A DNA stretch of 64,000 bases from Lasiosphaeria ovina (Eukaryota > Ascomycota > Sordariomycetes > Sordariales > Lasiosphaeriaceae), in NCBI GenBank assembly GCA_033439765.1, contig JAULSN010000005.1, forward strand, positions 496,001-560,000. The letters are read 5' to 3'. Positions 33,401 through 46,484 of the stretch are shown here, one piece after another (position 1 is the first letter of the stretch; the number at the start of each line of letters is the position of its first letter). The notes below the pieces were generated by a model. The model was given only the letters and a program-made list of their open reading frames with translations. It did not search any database and was not told where the DNA came from. The position numbers were made by a program, and so were the translations under genes.

Positions 33401-36400
33401 AAACGTCTAACGTCTGTCGGGCTGGGAAATAAAATGAGAACTACCAAATAAGAACGCGACGAAGGAACCTGTCTAAATTCGATAGCGTGCAGGTTGGTGG
33501 CGCGCCGGTGTGTGGGTGTGTGCCAGTCGCGTCAAGGAATGTTCTCCTCTGGAAGCCATCGAAGGCAGCCAATTTCCAGGAATAGTGTTGACTGCATGCG
33601 GCGCGAGCTTCGGATTACCGACCGGTCGGCCGGCCCTGGGCCGTGCTCAATCCTCATGCTCTGTGCTCTCCGCGGCACCTGCCACGAGAGGCTACTCGTA
33701 CTCAGTAAGCTGTCGCCTGGCACTCCTTACAGTGCCAGTGTCGTTCATCGTTATCGGGCTGTCGAGCGAGCAAGCCGCGCTTGCGAATTGCGATAGCCGA
33801 TTTCGCAGTTGGGAGGCGTCAGGGGAAAGATTCCTTTGCGAAACAGGCGCCGAATATTATTCGTACCTGACTGCGTATTTCGCTCGATTTCTCTTTGCAC
33901 CCTGACCGTCAAGTCCCAGGCCAGTGTGAAACTGGCTGCAGGAGACGACGACATCGGTTGGCGACCTATCCGCAGGGGCAATGATCCCATATGCAATTAA
34001 CAGAAACTTGGTCGGTATCCAGGTAGCCTTCGTGTTTCCCCAGGTCGTCCACGTCCGTGGGACTCCGAGGGCTTGGGCCAAGAAGTTCCCGAAGTGGACT
34101 CGAATACGGTCTTTCCCTATCTGCTCGCCTCGAATGCGCAAACCCAGACAACTTTTCCTGTGAAGCCTCACAGAGACAACATTCTTATTCTTTAACTAGG
34201 CAAACTTGAGTATCGTTGCCGGCAAACTGTCCCTGAATGAAACACTTGGGATTGAGCATTGGCGTTCGTGAAACCTTTGGAGCCTCGACGTCAAAAGTCG
34301 GGACCGCCTTGTGGCTCTGCTGTTCTTTGCAGAAACCGGGGAGGCTCGAGAACAATTCTGGGAGAACCAATGGGGGATTGAACGGGGGTGTGGCTGCGTT
34401 GCAGAAGCTAAAATGGGGGTCAAGAGGGGTGCACACCACGATGTCCTAGTGCGAAGACCCTGAAAACCAGTCTGCCTGTCAAAGGGGCAATTATTTTCCA
34501 TCCTTATCGATACCCAAGAGCAGTGCTAGTAATGACACTAATTACAAGAGATTTCTTAGTATAAAACCGAGGCTGCCTTGATTCGTCCCATCGTTGCGTC
34601 CAAGTTAGGCGATGCTGTCATGGCTCAATAGAGTAATGGGGCAGGCGCTCGCAATGTTAGTTAAGCTCTCGCAGGTGGAGGGTGGTGCGCCCCCAAAGCT
34701 CCCCCACAACGGTTCCCTCGACGACAGCGGGCTTGCGGCAACCATTCAAGCTGGGGGCGTGAATTGAGCTGGGCAGATGAAGGGCGTGAAACTAGGAAAA
34801 TTGCAGAGTGGCAAAGAGTTCATCCCGAGATTTGGTGCAAGTGACTCGACCAGCGTGGCCCGTTTCTGCTCAGATGAGCCTTACAACGACGAGAATAAAG
34901 GCTGGCTTGCTGCGAGGGAGCTGATTATCTGATTATTCGGGATTGTGGGAGGACAGCTGAAGTGGTGGTGGGAGGGCTAGAATGGAGAAAGTATGAAATA
35001 AGATGTGATATCTTGTCGCACCTGCAGTCCGCAGCCACTATTTTGCGCTACCAATTTTTAGTCCATCAAGGTCGAGGACGGATGTGGGAGCTACGCGAAC
35101 TGTGTATTTATCATGGATCCATACTGTACGGCAAATATCTTAACCTCCGCTCTGCTCCTATGATTGGCGTAAACCTACAGAGTCGAACGTCTTCTGAGTG
35201 GAAGCATCTGGCCAGGAAAAAAGAAATACGGCAGCGCGGTAGATTTGGTCTTTGCACAGATGAGCCATCCCACCCACAACCACCTGGGGCGGGATGAAGG
35301 CCCAATCCCGTCGCACGTGCTTGGCAAACTGGAATTTGTCAGTGGGCTTTCGACGACGTGGGTGGTGGAATAAAAACGCCGCCTGTCAAAAGCACGAGGA
35401 AAGAAGACAAGTTCTGCGAGGGTGGGTACCTTGCAGAGTCTCTAGCCCAACAAGGCTAGTCAATATTGGCCCCTGCATTCCCCAATCTTCAGCATCATCC
35501 AGGAGTCTGGCGCAATCCAGATTCCAGACCCATGGTGTATGTACCAGAGTGGTACCAGGCCACCAGCAGGCTCTTGCCCACGGCCTGACGTGGACAGCAA
35601 GAACCCACCAAATAAAGCGAAACGAAGAGGGGGATCGAGATCTTTCAGAGCCCTGAACTGTCCCAGTGCGCGGCCCGCTTCCGCCTTGATGGGGGATCGT
35701 GAGATTTCCTTGGGCTTATCACGCTACTTGCGGCTGAGTATTCCTTGCTTCTACGCGGCAAGTTGTCTTGAAGCTGGGTTAGGGGGAGTCTGAAGTTAAG
35801 CCCCCGCAGCCGCGAATGCAATGCTCGCGGTTCTACGTGTGCGTTTTTGCTGGTTTGCCCGCTTCGAGGCTGGACCACGTCAGACTCGAGTTGCCATCCT
35901 AAGCATTGCCACAATCAATACGGGATTCTCAGTACGATGCTGACGAAAGGAAGCGCGCGGAGGGAAAATGACCGCAATTCGCTTCTTACACAGTACAGCG
36001 AATGCCACGTCGCGTCGTGGTTGGTGGTTGAGGAGCGTTGGAATCTTGGACGGATGAGTGCGGCGTGGACACGGGATGCCGTCGTTTTAGTACGCTACCT
36101 TCCTCATCAGAGTCAGATCCCCATATCAACGAGTCTGCCCTATAACGGCCAGTCAGGGGCATTGTGGGATGTGAGCGAAGCAATGGAAGGCGCTGGAGCT
36201 GGAGCAAGCAAAGAGCCGCTCCTTCGTCTGCGCTCTCCCGTGCAAGCTGTGCGACCCCAAGACTGTGGGGAGCCGTCTGTCGGCGAGCGGTGCTGAAGCA
36301 TCAAGCCTACCGTTGCGTCTCTGGCGAGTCTGGCTCTGGCTCTCTCGGAGTTGCGCATCTCAACTATGACTATTGAAGAGTCTCGTCCGCCTCAACTTTC

Positions 36401-38519
36401 TAACTCGCGCGTGCAGGCACCTCGCACGCTGTTGTGGCCATGGACCTGATAGCCTGAAAAAGACAGAAATGTCTTGAAACTCAATGGCTCCGTCGCCGTC
36501 TTGCAGTCGCCTTGAAAGGAGGTGTTGAGGGGGAAGAGGGTGCCACAGACACAAACAAGGGGAATTGCCTCAGATTTTGAGCCCCTTCTTCGAATCCCTC
36601 GTTCTTAATTCTATGACGCCGGTAGGCCCCGCGATTCTCTGAAACGAGAATGCCAGTTGACTCAGACTGTTTGTCGAGTACCCTTTTTGTTCGACGATCT
36701 CCAACACCGGAAGCCGAGGCAGGATTGCAAACAGAAGGATGCAATTGCGACGTTGACGTCTACACTACAGTGGACACTGGACACAGATTTGTTCTTTTCC
36801 CAGGACTCCTCGACAAGCGACGGGGGTCAGTTTAATCCCACATCCAGCGGGTTTTGGTCCGAATTTGCGGTTTCCCGCCTGTTCCGTTGCTCCCGAGGTT
36901 CACGCCACGGCGCGACGCTAGCACAGCATGGTGCCCCGCCAAGCTCACTGGCTGGTCCTGGTGGGAGGAGGTGACCCGTCTCCACCCCACGAGGTACTTT
37001 GGTACTTGCTCCATCCAAACGTCTGCCCGACTTTTCAACTGAGCTTAGAGCTTTGAGCTTTTGGCGGCGTGCTTTGGGTCACTGGCCGCCAACCGGGGCA
37101 GGCAAGGCCCAAGAACCCTCGGGCTCTGGTTGGCTGTTACTAGCGTGTGCTGGGGTGCACCCGCAATGTACCCCAACGGGTAATAGCGACGAAAAATATT
37201 GCAGCAAACCCTGTCAGAGCACCGGCCAGCCCGCTTGGACGGAGTGGAGAAATATGCCGGCCAGGGAGGCAGGTGCAATCGAGAGCTCGAGCACCGCTGG
37301 CAACAAGCACCTGCCCGGGCAGGGCAACATCCATCGCATGGCAGCAGACAGCCAGCATGCGGCCGGGTCTGTTCAGTTCTGGCACCCTGCCTCTGGGTTC
37401 CTTCCTCTTTGCCTCCCCCAAAAGCATGGAGAACCCGCGGAGGAGAATCTAAACCTCTCGGGTCGCAGCTTTGCAGTCTGAGAGCAGAAACAAGAGCATG
37501 CATTGATGTCTGATGCCACCACGCCCCGCTGGGTGAATAACACGCACGTACTCGGTGCTGCCCACCACGACAGCACCTCAGTCCGCCCACGATAGAGTGG
37601 ACGACCACGAGACTCGACCGACGGACGGCTTCGTCGTCTTTTAGGGCGAGCGCCCAATTCGGCTGTGGCCTTTGCCATCTTGGTCGCTCCCAGATTCAAC
37701 TCGCCAGCCACTGACCCGATCGTGCTTCTCCTCGCCCTCGTACACTGCAGTGCCCCTTTGCGCCCTGCCATATTGTTATCAACCATCCCTCCCCAACCTC
37801 GCTGCTCGAAACACTATCCGTAACTACCCAGCTACAAATCCACGAGAGATCCAAGAGCTCTGCCGTATCGTCGGCCGGCACTGTGGGGCCAAGGTACGAA
37901 AACATTGGCCTTGTCGCCGTTCAGTTCCTTCCGTATCGTATCTCTCTCTGGTGGCCGAAGAACAAACTGGGTCTCCTGTGTAAAGCAGAGCTAAGAGCTG
38001 GCTGCATTGTCCACAGACGCAGGGCCCAGGGTCTCCCCTGGTATGCAGCTATCCAGTGTTGCGACCCCATTGCGACATCCTTGACATTCCTCCGCTTCCC
38101 ATAGACCTCCCTCCCTGCATTCCTCCCATACTCAAGTGCGGTGCTCTCCCACCTGTCAAAACAACCCAGCGTCTCTGTGAGATCAACTTCGCTTCGACCT
38201 CCCGGCTAACCACACGATCTTCAGCCTTGATCAACAAACACTCGCCCCTGTGGACCAGACGCCCTCGACCAGCTTCAGGAAGAGGCTCGAAGTAAAACTA
38301 CCTAGACTGGGACCTCGCCGTCCTGTCTTGACTATCCGCGAAGGCGACGAGGCGGAGTTTATCCCGCCTTTCTTGGAGAGGCCGTCTTCGCCGAGGCCAA
38401 CATCAACCCGTACTGCTGGGAAGGGAAACTCGCTTTGGACTGCTGGCTGGCCGACTTGACCCGGGTCCGGTCGCCACCGTTCGGCCTATGTTTCTCTTCA
38501 CACACATATCCGCGCAGCA
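30461..38519. other. 8-kb region with no supportable gene
   Basis: I read both strands and found no frame with family motifs, consistent splice sites or sustained coding composition. GC content is moderate and stops are frequent, unlike the AT-rich patches elsewhere in the window, so it does not look like a RIP-destroyed transposon. The part from about 37700 to 38519, with pyrimidine-rich runs, is the likely promoter and long 5' UTR of the RasGEF gene. A 70-codon open frame at 38250-38459 could be a leader ORF or upstream exon but has no support. Confidence 0.5.
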
Positions 38520-41500
38520 ATGGCGGCAATGCTGAGTAGCCAGCCCACGCGGTCGAGCCTACAGGTGGCTCCACTCGCTATCCAGAAGTCAAGGGAAGAC
38601 CTGTTTGGCAGCGCCCGCGAACTGTCTGTCTCTTCCAAAGGCTACGCCCAGTCGCAGATGACTCCACCAACAACACCAAATGGCTCCGAGGAAGACCTCA
38701 GCGCCCCTGACCGTCCTCCGAGCCCGTCTCCGGTATTCCACAACTTTCTACGGGCCTTTTATCCATTCCACCCTAGCTATGCGGTCAGCGACTCAACCGT
38801 GACTTTGCCGCTCAGCGAGGGAGATGTCATCCTGGTGCACTCGATACACACGAATGGCTGGGCCGACGGTACTTTGCTGGTGTCGGGAGCAAGAGGGTGG
38901 CTTCCGACCAATTATTGCGAGGCGTACGACCCGGAAGAGATGATGAACCTTCTCAAGGCGTTGCTTAATTTCTGGGACCTGATGCGGAGCACCTCGGTTA
39001 ATGACAGCGAGATGTTTGGCAACCAGGAGTTCATGAAGGGTATCATTGCCGGCGTTCGTTATCTCTTGGTAGGTTCAGGTGCCACCGTGATTCCTCGTCT
39101 GAACCATGTCGGCTAATGCGTGTGCACAGGAGCGTACCAACTGTCTGACAAGAGAGTCGGCTATTGTTCAAAGACATGACGGGTTGCGGCGGAGCCGAAA
39201 GTCCCTGTTGTCGGAGCTGTCGTCGCTGGTTAAGACCGCGAAGCGACTGCAAGAGGCGCAGAGGCTGGCCGAACCGGACGAGGAAGTCAACAACATCGTC
39301 GACGAGATGATTCTCAAGGCGTTCAGGATCATCACCAAGGGCGTGAGGTTTCTGGACATTCTCGAAGACGACAGGAGGTCGCGGGCGCCGGCAGTTGCGG
39401 TCATGGCGACGCTAATGGAGGAGATCTACGTCCCGCCGACGCCACCGGCTGACTCAACTGCCTTCAACGCCAACCAAGCCCAGGACAATGATGCAGCATC
39501 CCGTACCGACGAAAACACAGACGCCGCCGAGCAGGCCCCGTCCGAAGTAAGCGAGGTAACACCAGAGCATGCTCCCGCCAACATGCGTTTGTCGTCCGTT
39601 TACTCGCCAGGTACAAATGTGCGCCGATCATTGAATGGCACCCCGCAGGTGAACCGGCTTTCGTCCACAATCTCGCATCGCGTCAGTTTGGCCGGTCACT
39701 CGCCCCTTTCACGGCCGCAAAACCTCGTTTCAGAGCGCCTCGGCTCGTGCCATGACATCTTCCTGTCACACCTAGGGTCCTTTATCGGACGCCTTCAACT
39801 CCAGTCGCCCTCGCGGCCGCATCTCGCCCTCGCCATCAAGCAGTCAGCCTCGTCGGGGGGAGAGTTGCTCGTGGTTGTTGACGTAGTCTGTGCCCACAAC
39901 TCGATCAGCGTCGCAGCTCTCGACCAATCCCGTGCGGCAATGTACGACCACATCCAAAACCTCGTGCACACAGCACGCGACATTCTCACCAATGCGGGGC
40001 CGGAGATGGAAGACGTGATAGTTGCGCAAGACAACCATCGTTTGTTGGGGGCGGCGACCGGCTGTGTTAAGGCCACAGGCGAGTGCGTCGCGAAGACAAA
40101 ATGGATCATCGAGCGCATCGGCGACTTTGAGTTCGAGTTTGATAACGGCGACCTTGGTATCGATCTCGATCTCTCCGGTCTGGACTTTGTGTCGTACGAG
40201 AAGGAGAGGTCGATTGCAGCTGAATCCGCAAGTATCGCCGAGTCAAGCGTGTCGGAGGCGCCGACTACGTCCACTGCCCATTCCAACACGTCGTCCCTCG
40301 CCGTGCGCCCCACGTTCCTCTCTATCGACAAGCCGTTGCCCGAAGTTCCCCAGGTTTCGGAAGTCAGCGACGATATCCCAGAAACACACTACCCGCTTCC
40401 GGAATCGCGACCGGAATCGCTTGTTGTTGACGATAATGCTCCAAACATGGTTTCCTCCGCAGCTTCACTTCGAACCTCCCTGCCACCGCTTCCCAAGATA
40501 TCCACCTCGTCGCTTCCCACAGAAGACTACAGCCCAACAGAACAGTCTGCGCCACATGGTAGCGGGTTCCGGTCGTTCAGAACGGACAGCCTAACCGCCT
40601 CAAGTTCGGGCTCCGGTAGCACATACCTCAGCCGAGACTCGGAGTCGAGCATTGTCTCTCAATCCTCGACCCGCGCCACTACACCTGACATTACGATAGT
40701 ACCGAGGAACCAGCCATCTCTATCCGACCTGAGTGCGACTGGGAGCTTGGCACAGACCGAGGAAGTGGACGACGTGGAGTCCAAGCTTCTCGAGAAGACC
40801 TTCGCCCATGAGCTGATGTTCAACAAAGAAGGCCAGGTTACCGGGGGCTCCCTGGCAGCCCTGGTTGAACGCCTTACCACACACGAATCGACACCGGACG
40901 CCATGTTTGTGTCAACATTTTATCTCACTTTCCGGCTATTCTGCACCCCAATCGCACTTGCCGAGGCCCTTATTTACCGTTTCGACTACGTCGGCGAGAC
41001 ACCTCAGGTGGCGAGCCCGGTACGTCTAAGGACGTACAACGTCTTCAAGGGATGGCTCGAGTCGCATTGGCGAGAGGAGGCCGACCACGAAGCGCTTGAT
41101 CTGATCAGGCAGTTTGCCGAGACCAAGCTCAGCCCCGTCTTGCCGTCAGCAGGCAAGCGCCTTCTCGACCTGACCGAGAAAGTGTCGTCAATCGATGGAG
41201 CATTGGTGCCACGCTATATCTCGTCCATGGGCAAGACCAACACTCCCGGAGTCTATCAGTACATACCAGCTGAGACACCCTTACCTCCGCCCGTCATTAC
41301 CAGGAGCCAGACGAATGCGTTGGCGCACTGGAAGACAGGCTCGGGATCTCCCTCGATCCTCGATTTTGACCCGTTAGAAGTTGCCCGCCAACTGACAATG
41401 AAGCAAATGTCGCTGTTCTGCTCCATCCTCCCGGACGAACTTCTGGGCTCTAAATGGACAAAATTCGGTGGTGCCGGGGCGCCAAACGTGAAGGCAATGT

Positions 41501-42222
41501 CGGCTTTCACCACTGGATTGTCAAACCTGGTCGCCGATACCATTCTGCACTTTGACGAGGCCAAGAAAAGGGCCCTGGTCATCAAGCAATGGATCAAGAT
41601 TGCGAACCAATGCCTGGGCCTCAACAACTACGATGCTCTCATGGCAATTACCTGCGCTCTCACGGATACAAGCATCAAGCGTCTCAAGTTCACGTGGGAT
41701 GCCGTCAGTGCCAAGCGCAAGGACATGCTCAAGTCCCTGCAGTCAATTGTCGACTTCAACCAGAACTACAAGGTGCTGCGAAATCGGCTCCACGACCATG
41801 TGCCACCATGTTTGCCGTTTCTGGGCATGTTCCTGACCGACCTCACGTTCGTCGATGTCGGCAACCCGGCAACCAAGACCAGCGACACGGGCTTGACCGT
41901 CATCAACTTTGACAAGCATAGCCGCACTGCAAAGAGCATTGGAGAGCTGCAGCGTTTCCAGATTCCCTACCGCCTCACAGAGTTGCCAGACCTCCAGGAA
42001 TGGCTCTCGGCACAGATCAACCGCGTCAAGGAGAAGGACAGAGCTGGCACCAATGCGCAGGCCTCTCACTACCGCAAGAGCCTTCTTCTCGAGCCCCGGG
42101 AAGCTCAGCAGCTGCGAGCTCCAATTGAGGGGCTGCCCAGTTCCGCCGCTGTCAGCACTGCCATGTTTGGGTGGATGAGAAACAACAGCACGAGCCACGG
42201 CCTTGCTGCTGCTCAGGTCTGA
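38520..42222 (+). CDS. SH3 and RasGEF-domain guanine nucleotide exchange factor (Cdc25-like)
   Basis: Two exons, 38520-39068 and 39130-42222, give 1213 residues; the 61-nt intron has branch ggctaatg. Residues about 77-137 form an SH3 domain (FLRAFYPFHPSY...ALPLSEGD-type core, GWADGTL, GWLPTNY). A helical region follows (about 190-330), then a Ser/Thr/Pro-rich disordered part (about 540-730). The RasGEF N-motif starts near 735 (GQVTGGSLAALVERLTTHE, FVSTFYLTFRLF). The catalytic CDC25 domain spans about 930-1150 (DPLEVARQLT, FNQNYKVLRNRL, PCLPFLGMFLTDLTFVD, FQIPYRLTELPDLQEWL). By family knowledge it loads GTP on Ras-type GTPases and acts upstream of cAMP and MAPK signalling. The exact N-terminus is uncertain: ATGs lie at 38520 and 38529, and an upstream exon is possible. 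Confidence 0.92.
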
Positions 42223-43608
42223 TCTGAGCCATGTTGCCGGCGCCCGTCGCCGCTACTACTTTGCCAGCGAAACAAAATTCCGCATTAGCATTCTTTACCG
42301 ATTACCTCCATTTGGCCGCCCTGTCGCCATTATTTTCGGACCATGTTTGCAAACACAGTCGGCTCCGGCTCCGAAGTTTACTCGATTCTTTTTGATACCC
42401 ATATCTGCATTCTCGTCATTTGCAGTTGTTACGCCATAATGACCTACAGGAGTTCTTATTTACACTTACGGCCGGACCCTCATTTGGGTCTATCGTATCC
42501 CTCGCTTACCATGCCCGGCCTAATGTCCGTTGACACTTGCATGCTGAAGCATTCAAACACACTTGGCAACAAGGTTCCTCACCTCGTCTCTTGCGAAAAA
42601 GCTGTTGCATCATCACAAGGGCCAAGACAAAACCATACACACAAAGACCAGTTCATCTGCGGGCCCGCGCCCTACACTATTGCTACGGCATGCTTCGCAT
42701 GTCTTCATTTCGATAACTTTATACCATATTTGTCGCTGCCCGCAGCGGCAGTTTTACAGTGCCTCTGGCAGACTCACCTTCTCTTCGCCTCTTGGGAATT
42801 CCGGTTATTCAATCTTTTCAGGATTTGGGGTGCGAGTGGATATCATTCGGAAAGGGAACAGGAAAACGGAGTTGGAGGCTTATTGACGCCCATGCCGCAC
42901 TCGCTATTTGCCAGAGGGTTTTACCAGAGTACTTTGGAAGGGTCGTTTCTTTGCATATGTTCAGTGTCCTTTTTTGACACCAAGAGTGGGCATCGGCGGA
43001 TACCCAGGGCCGTTTGCTTAGGGGGCGGGTTGGGTTTATGTCTGAGGAGACGGCGTGTTTGGCCCGTATACAGGCAGCCCGGGGTGGGCGGACGGTAGAT
43101 GCCATTCATCTAGATGGACGGAAGGACTGCAAACGGTCCCATTATTTTTGTGTATAATTTGTATAGGCTCCCGGCAGCACGAAGCCTCATGAGGGGTCTT
43201 GGTGCGATGCACGGGTCCTCTGACCATCTGGATTGAGCTGGTTGGATGTGTATAGCACAACAAAGAAGTAACCAAGTCAAGCGATCGTGGAATTGCTTGA
43301 GTGCCATAAAAGCAGCCAGTTACAACCAGATTCTTCTTGATGTTGATGCGGCCCTTTTGTGTCTGTTCCTCTCCTTGTCAATTCGGCCGGGCCTCATGGC
43401 ATCTTGGACGTGCAGTCGTAGTGAGTGTATTGGCAGAACCACATAGGGGCTGAGGTTGGAGGCCGTTGTTGACTACAAAGTTCTCTCCTGATTCGCCTTT
43501 GGTGTACAGCAAAATGCTTTTAGTTGCCTCTAGTTCAAGTCAAGTTACCAACCCAAAGATATTACTTTCTTCGCATCGTTTTGTTCCCCCGAAATAAATA
43601 CCTTTCTT
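42223..43608. other. Convergent intergenic region
   Basis: About 1.4 kb between the RasGEF stop and the stop of the prolyl-hydroxylase-like gene. The open frames here lack motifs and plausible starts. Nothing else seen. Confidence 0.55.
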
Positions 43609-44571
43609 TCACGCATCCGGCCCAAAGAAGGTCCTCGGCCAGATGTTCATGGCCGTCTTGACGCCGCCCGCGATCGGCAGACCCGCGTGCACCGTCCGCG
43701 CGTCGCCCGACCCGTTGTGCGGAAACAGGTTCACCCAGCACACCGCGTTGCCCGGCACCGGCCGGAACGCGAGCCCGCCCTCGACGTGCTCGTACCATTC
43801 CCTCCCCCCTTCACCATCACCAGCACCCGGAGCAGATGCACGACCGTGGATCGGCCGCACGCGCGGAAACCACGTCTCGCCCGACCCCGCCGGCACCCCG
43901 TCCGCCTGCAGCACCACAAACAGCGTCGCCGCGCGGTTGTACATGCGCCGGCGGCCGGCCGCCGCGTCCTCCGCCAGCACCCGCGGCCGCGCGAACCAGT
44001 CCGCGTGCACGTCGTACTTTTGCCCCGCCGTGTACCGCACCAGCTGCGCTGTCCCCATGTCGTCGCGCCCGTCTGCGAGTAGCGTGCCCAGGAACGCCGC
44101 GCCGCGGGCGAGCACGCATCGGACGACGTCGGCGGAGGGCGGGAGTGGTGCGCTCCACGATGTGCGTGCCGATGTGCCGGTCGAGTCCTGACTCCCGGTT
44201 CCCGTGATGGGCGAGGGTTGCAGGAGCGGCTCGCCGGCGGCGATCAGGGCCGCGGATTCTGCGGCGGATACGAATGATCGGATGTAGATGACTAGCGGGT
44301 CCAGCGAGACTAGCTGCGTCGTGTAGTTATGTGCGGGACACGCGGCGGTGGGCGGGGAGGTGTTGTTGTGGTCGATAAGGGGCGTGGCGGACGGGAAGAG
44401 CAGCAGGGGGTGGAGAAAGGGGGCCGCCAGGTCGTGCAGCCTTGCGGCTGTTGCGGCAAATGCTGCGGAGGAAGAGTAGCTTTGAACGAGGTATGCGAGC
44501 GCCAGAGGGCCGAGATAGGCGCCGGCGGCAACGGCCACTGTCATGGCGAGGATCTGGAGCGGGCCTGCCAT
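43609..44571 (-). CDS. Prolyl 4-hydroxylase-like 2OG-Fe(II) dioxygenase
   Basis: Single exon of 320 residues with an N-terminal hydrophobic segment (residues about 5-30, ILAMTVAVAAGAYLGPLALAYL), a signal anchor or signal peptide. The catalytic double-stranded beta-helix carries the iron and cosubstrate ligands: HxD in YDVHADWF (His189, Asp191), distal His in ARTVHAGLP (His295) and 2-oxoglutarate-binding Lys in GGVKTAMNIW (Lys305). The GETWFP segment is also conserved. Length and motif order fit the short, animal/plant-like P4H alpha-subunit family common in fungi, probably ER or secretory. The protein substrate is unknown; collagen itself is not expected. Two N-x-S/T sites near residues 70-84 fit a lumenal location. 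The gene is very GC-rich, which gives long open frames on the other strand. Confidence 0.9.
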   Translation of the reverse strand: MAGPLQILAMTVAVAAGAYLGPLALAYLVQSYSSSAAFAATAARLHDLAAPFLHPLLLFPSATPLIDHNNTSPPTAACPAHNYTTQLVSLDPLVIYIRSFVSAAESAALIAAGEPLLQPSPITGTGSQDSTGTSARTSWSAPLPPSADVVRCVLARGAAFLGTLLADGRDDMGTAQLVRYTAGQKYDVHADWFARPRVLAEDAAAGRRRMYNRAATLFVVLQADGVPAGSGETWFPRVRPIHGRASAPGAGDGEGGREWYEHVEGGLAFRPVPGNAVCWVNLFPHNGSGDARTVHAGLPIAGGVKTAMNIWPRTFFGPDA

Positions 44572-45618
44572 GGTGGGCTTGGTGGCGGCGAGCGTCTTCT
44601 TTCTCGAGATTCCTATTCGGGAACAGACTAGCTGGCAGGCAAGCTCGGATTGAACGGGATCTTCTGGTTGGGTTCGTTCTCCTAGTGGGCGACTGACGGC
44701 CGGCGTCGCAACACCTTTCCACCCACATCCACCGCAGACACGCCAGCCAGGGCAGTCGGTATGTGCCTTCCAGAGCTAGCTACCGGGCGGGCTGTATAGC
44801 TTGGGAGTTCTGAGATAGGAATGTAAATGTCTTCTTCTCTGCCCCCACCGCACATGTGCGCTGGCGTGCCGGAGTGATCGAGTATACGTGTTGCGTCTCC
44901 GGCGAGCTGCATGCAAGCAGCCGGGTAAATAGACATACGGCGGTCCAGGTCAAGAGAGCAAGTAATGTCGGTACGTACCTTCCATTATTTCTTTATATAT
45001 AGATGTGTATGTCTGTTTATTAGCCTGATGTGTCCTTCCCAGCCTGGCAGTTGGCCGCTTCTGTCCACCGGTAGCCTACTAACATTGGGTAAGCGGCCTA
45101 CCCTATACCGTGGTGTTTCTGTACCCCGTCCGTAGTGGTTCTATGCTCTTTCCCCGTCCGTGGTGGTTCTGTGCCCCGTCTATTATTGAGTTACCGGCTA
45201 AAAGCAAAGGCAAATACGGAGAAGAAGATAAGAAAGGCGATAGAGCTGGGCACGAAGAGAGAAATATATCCCGCCCATAACTTCGGCACCTGCCCACAGC
45301 GCGCTGCTATACCACGGGCGAGATGCCCCACGCCGGGCCACGCTACCACTACGGCTGCCCCGCGCAGCCTTGCCGCCTTGCCGGCCCTCCTACGCTCTCC
45401 ATGACCCAACTTCGACCCATATAGCCACCAATATCACGCGGTTCAAGTATTTTATAAAAGCGGAAATGTTCAAATTCCCTGAATAGGGGTATCAAGTACT
45501 CTATAGACGCTACCTCGACGATATTAATAAGTTAGGGAAGCTCTAGTACCAAAACAATAAGCAAGATACTGATCGCCCCAAAGAGGATCGGGATACCCAA
45601 GCAATCGTCCCAGGCTAG
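44572..45618. other. Upstream region of the hydroxylase gene grading into repeat-rich DNA
   Basis: The left part should hold the hydroxylase promoter. From about 45100 the composition changes: a short tandem repeat, then AT-richer sequence typical of decayed repeats. No intact gene. Confidence 0.5.
45108..45180. repeat. Three imperfect tandem repeats of about 22-28 bp
   Basis: Three copies of a unit like cgtggtggttctgtgccccgtc are seen at 45108-45130, 45131-45158 and 45159-45180. The middle copy is longer by several bases. Confidence 0.75.
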
Positions 45619-45963
45619 TACAATAAGATATATACCCTTACTAGCGCCACTTTCTTATTAGAAGTAGCTCACATTATCGATATCCGAGTTATAAAGAAAA
45701 TAGGACTAGATAAGGACGTCTATAGAATCTGGGAGATATTGAGAGCTTTTTGGCCACTTAAGAATCTTGACGATCTCAAAATCAGCGGCGACGAAAAGCG
45801 GAATATTCTCCCTCTAAGGATTAACGCCTTTAAATTTTGGGATAGGTACCACTTTGCCCTCCGACCCCTTAAGCATCCTACGGATCCGACTCATCGGCTT
45901 TATCTATAAATGGTATGGCTGAAGGATATCTTAATAGAAGGCAACCTCGCCCGAAGTGTGTAG
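45619..45963 (+). pseudogene. Decayed HNH-endonuclease-domain gene fragment
   Basis: A 96-codon open frame (45619-45906), then a TAA and 17 more in-frame codons to a TAG. The translation contains LLEVAHIIDIRVIKK, VYRIWEILRAFWP, NILPLRINAFKFWDRYHFALRPL and HRLYL. This order (EVAH..., a FWxxLRxFW-like segment, a N-L-I/P-L...H/F-W...FAL-P-L segment) is that of the fungal HNH nuclease-domain proteins, where EVAHIFPF is the usual metal-site strand. No start, no upstream continuation and internal stops are seen, and the sequence is AT-rich compared with neighbours, as expected after RIP or long decay. The family call is from memory and moderate; function is lost in any case. Confidence 0.5.
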
Positions 45964-46484
45964 GACCACGGAAAGAACGGAACTATTACCGATTTCCGAC
46001 GCGGTAGTGGGGATAATTAATAGTAGGTCTACGACTCCGGTAACTATAGAATTCTTCTGACTCCGGTAACGCTCCGCTGTTCATGGCGTGGATATGCCGA
46101 GATAAGATGGCCCAATCTGCAAGATAAAGCTTGTATCTGCTGCTGGGCTGTGATAATGACCACAAGTTAGAACGCTAAGAAAGGAATCTGCAGATGGCTT
46201 TCTCTCCTGCAGGCTCTAGACCAACAGGCCTCTGTCTCCTGATTCCACGGCCATGGCGTGATAATCCCTTGGCATCTACGACATGGCCATGGAATTGACA
46301 AGTCCCCGGACAACCCTTCATCTACTGGTGAGCAGAGTCAAGTTTCTAGAGCCGAGGTAGTATTGTCCCTCACCGAGGAGACTCTTTACCTGCAAAACAA
46401 AGCCTAGGATCGGCAAACATCATGGAAATTGTCCACTCCCGACTCCATCGAAGCTTGACAAGGATATCCGGTCAAGATCAAGAT
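45964..46484. other. Spacer between HNH relic and tRNA
   Basis: About 520 bases with no gene; the left part continues the AT-rich decayed sequence. Confidence 0.5.

Noticed and set aside
37045..37608. 187-codon minus-strand frame in the 8-kb gap
   Set aside because: Several equally long frames overlap on both strands and none shows motifs or splice logic.
38250..38459. 70-codon open frame just upstream of the RasGEF ATG
   Set aside because: No conserved sequence and no convincing donor to join 38520; kept only as a possible leader ORF.
42343..43098. 251-codon frame downstream of the RasGEF gene
   Set aside because: Starts at a weak position, no domain, and cysteine-rich random-looking translation; probably 3' UTR and spacer.
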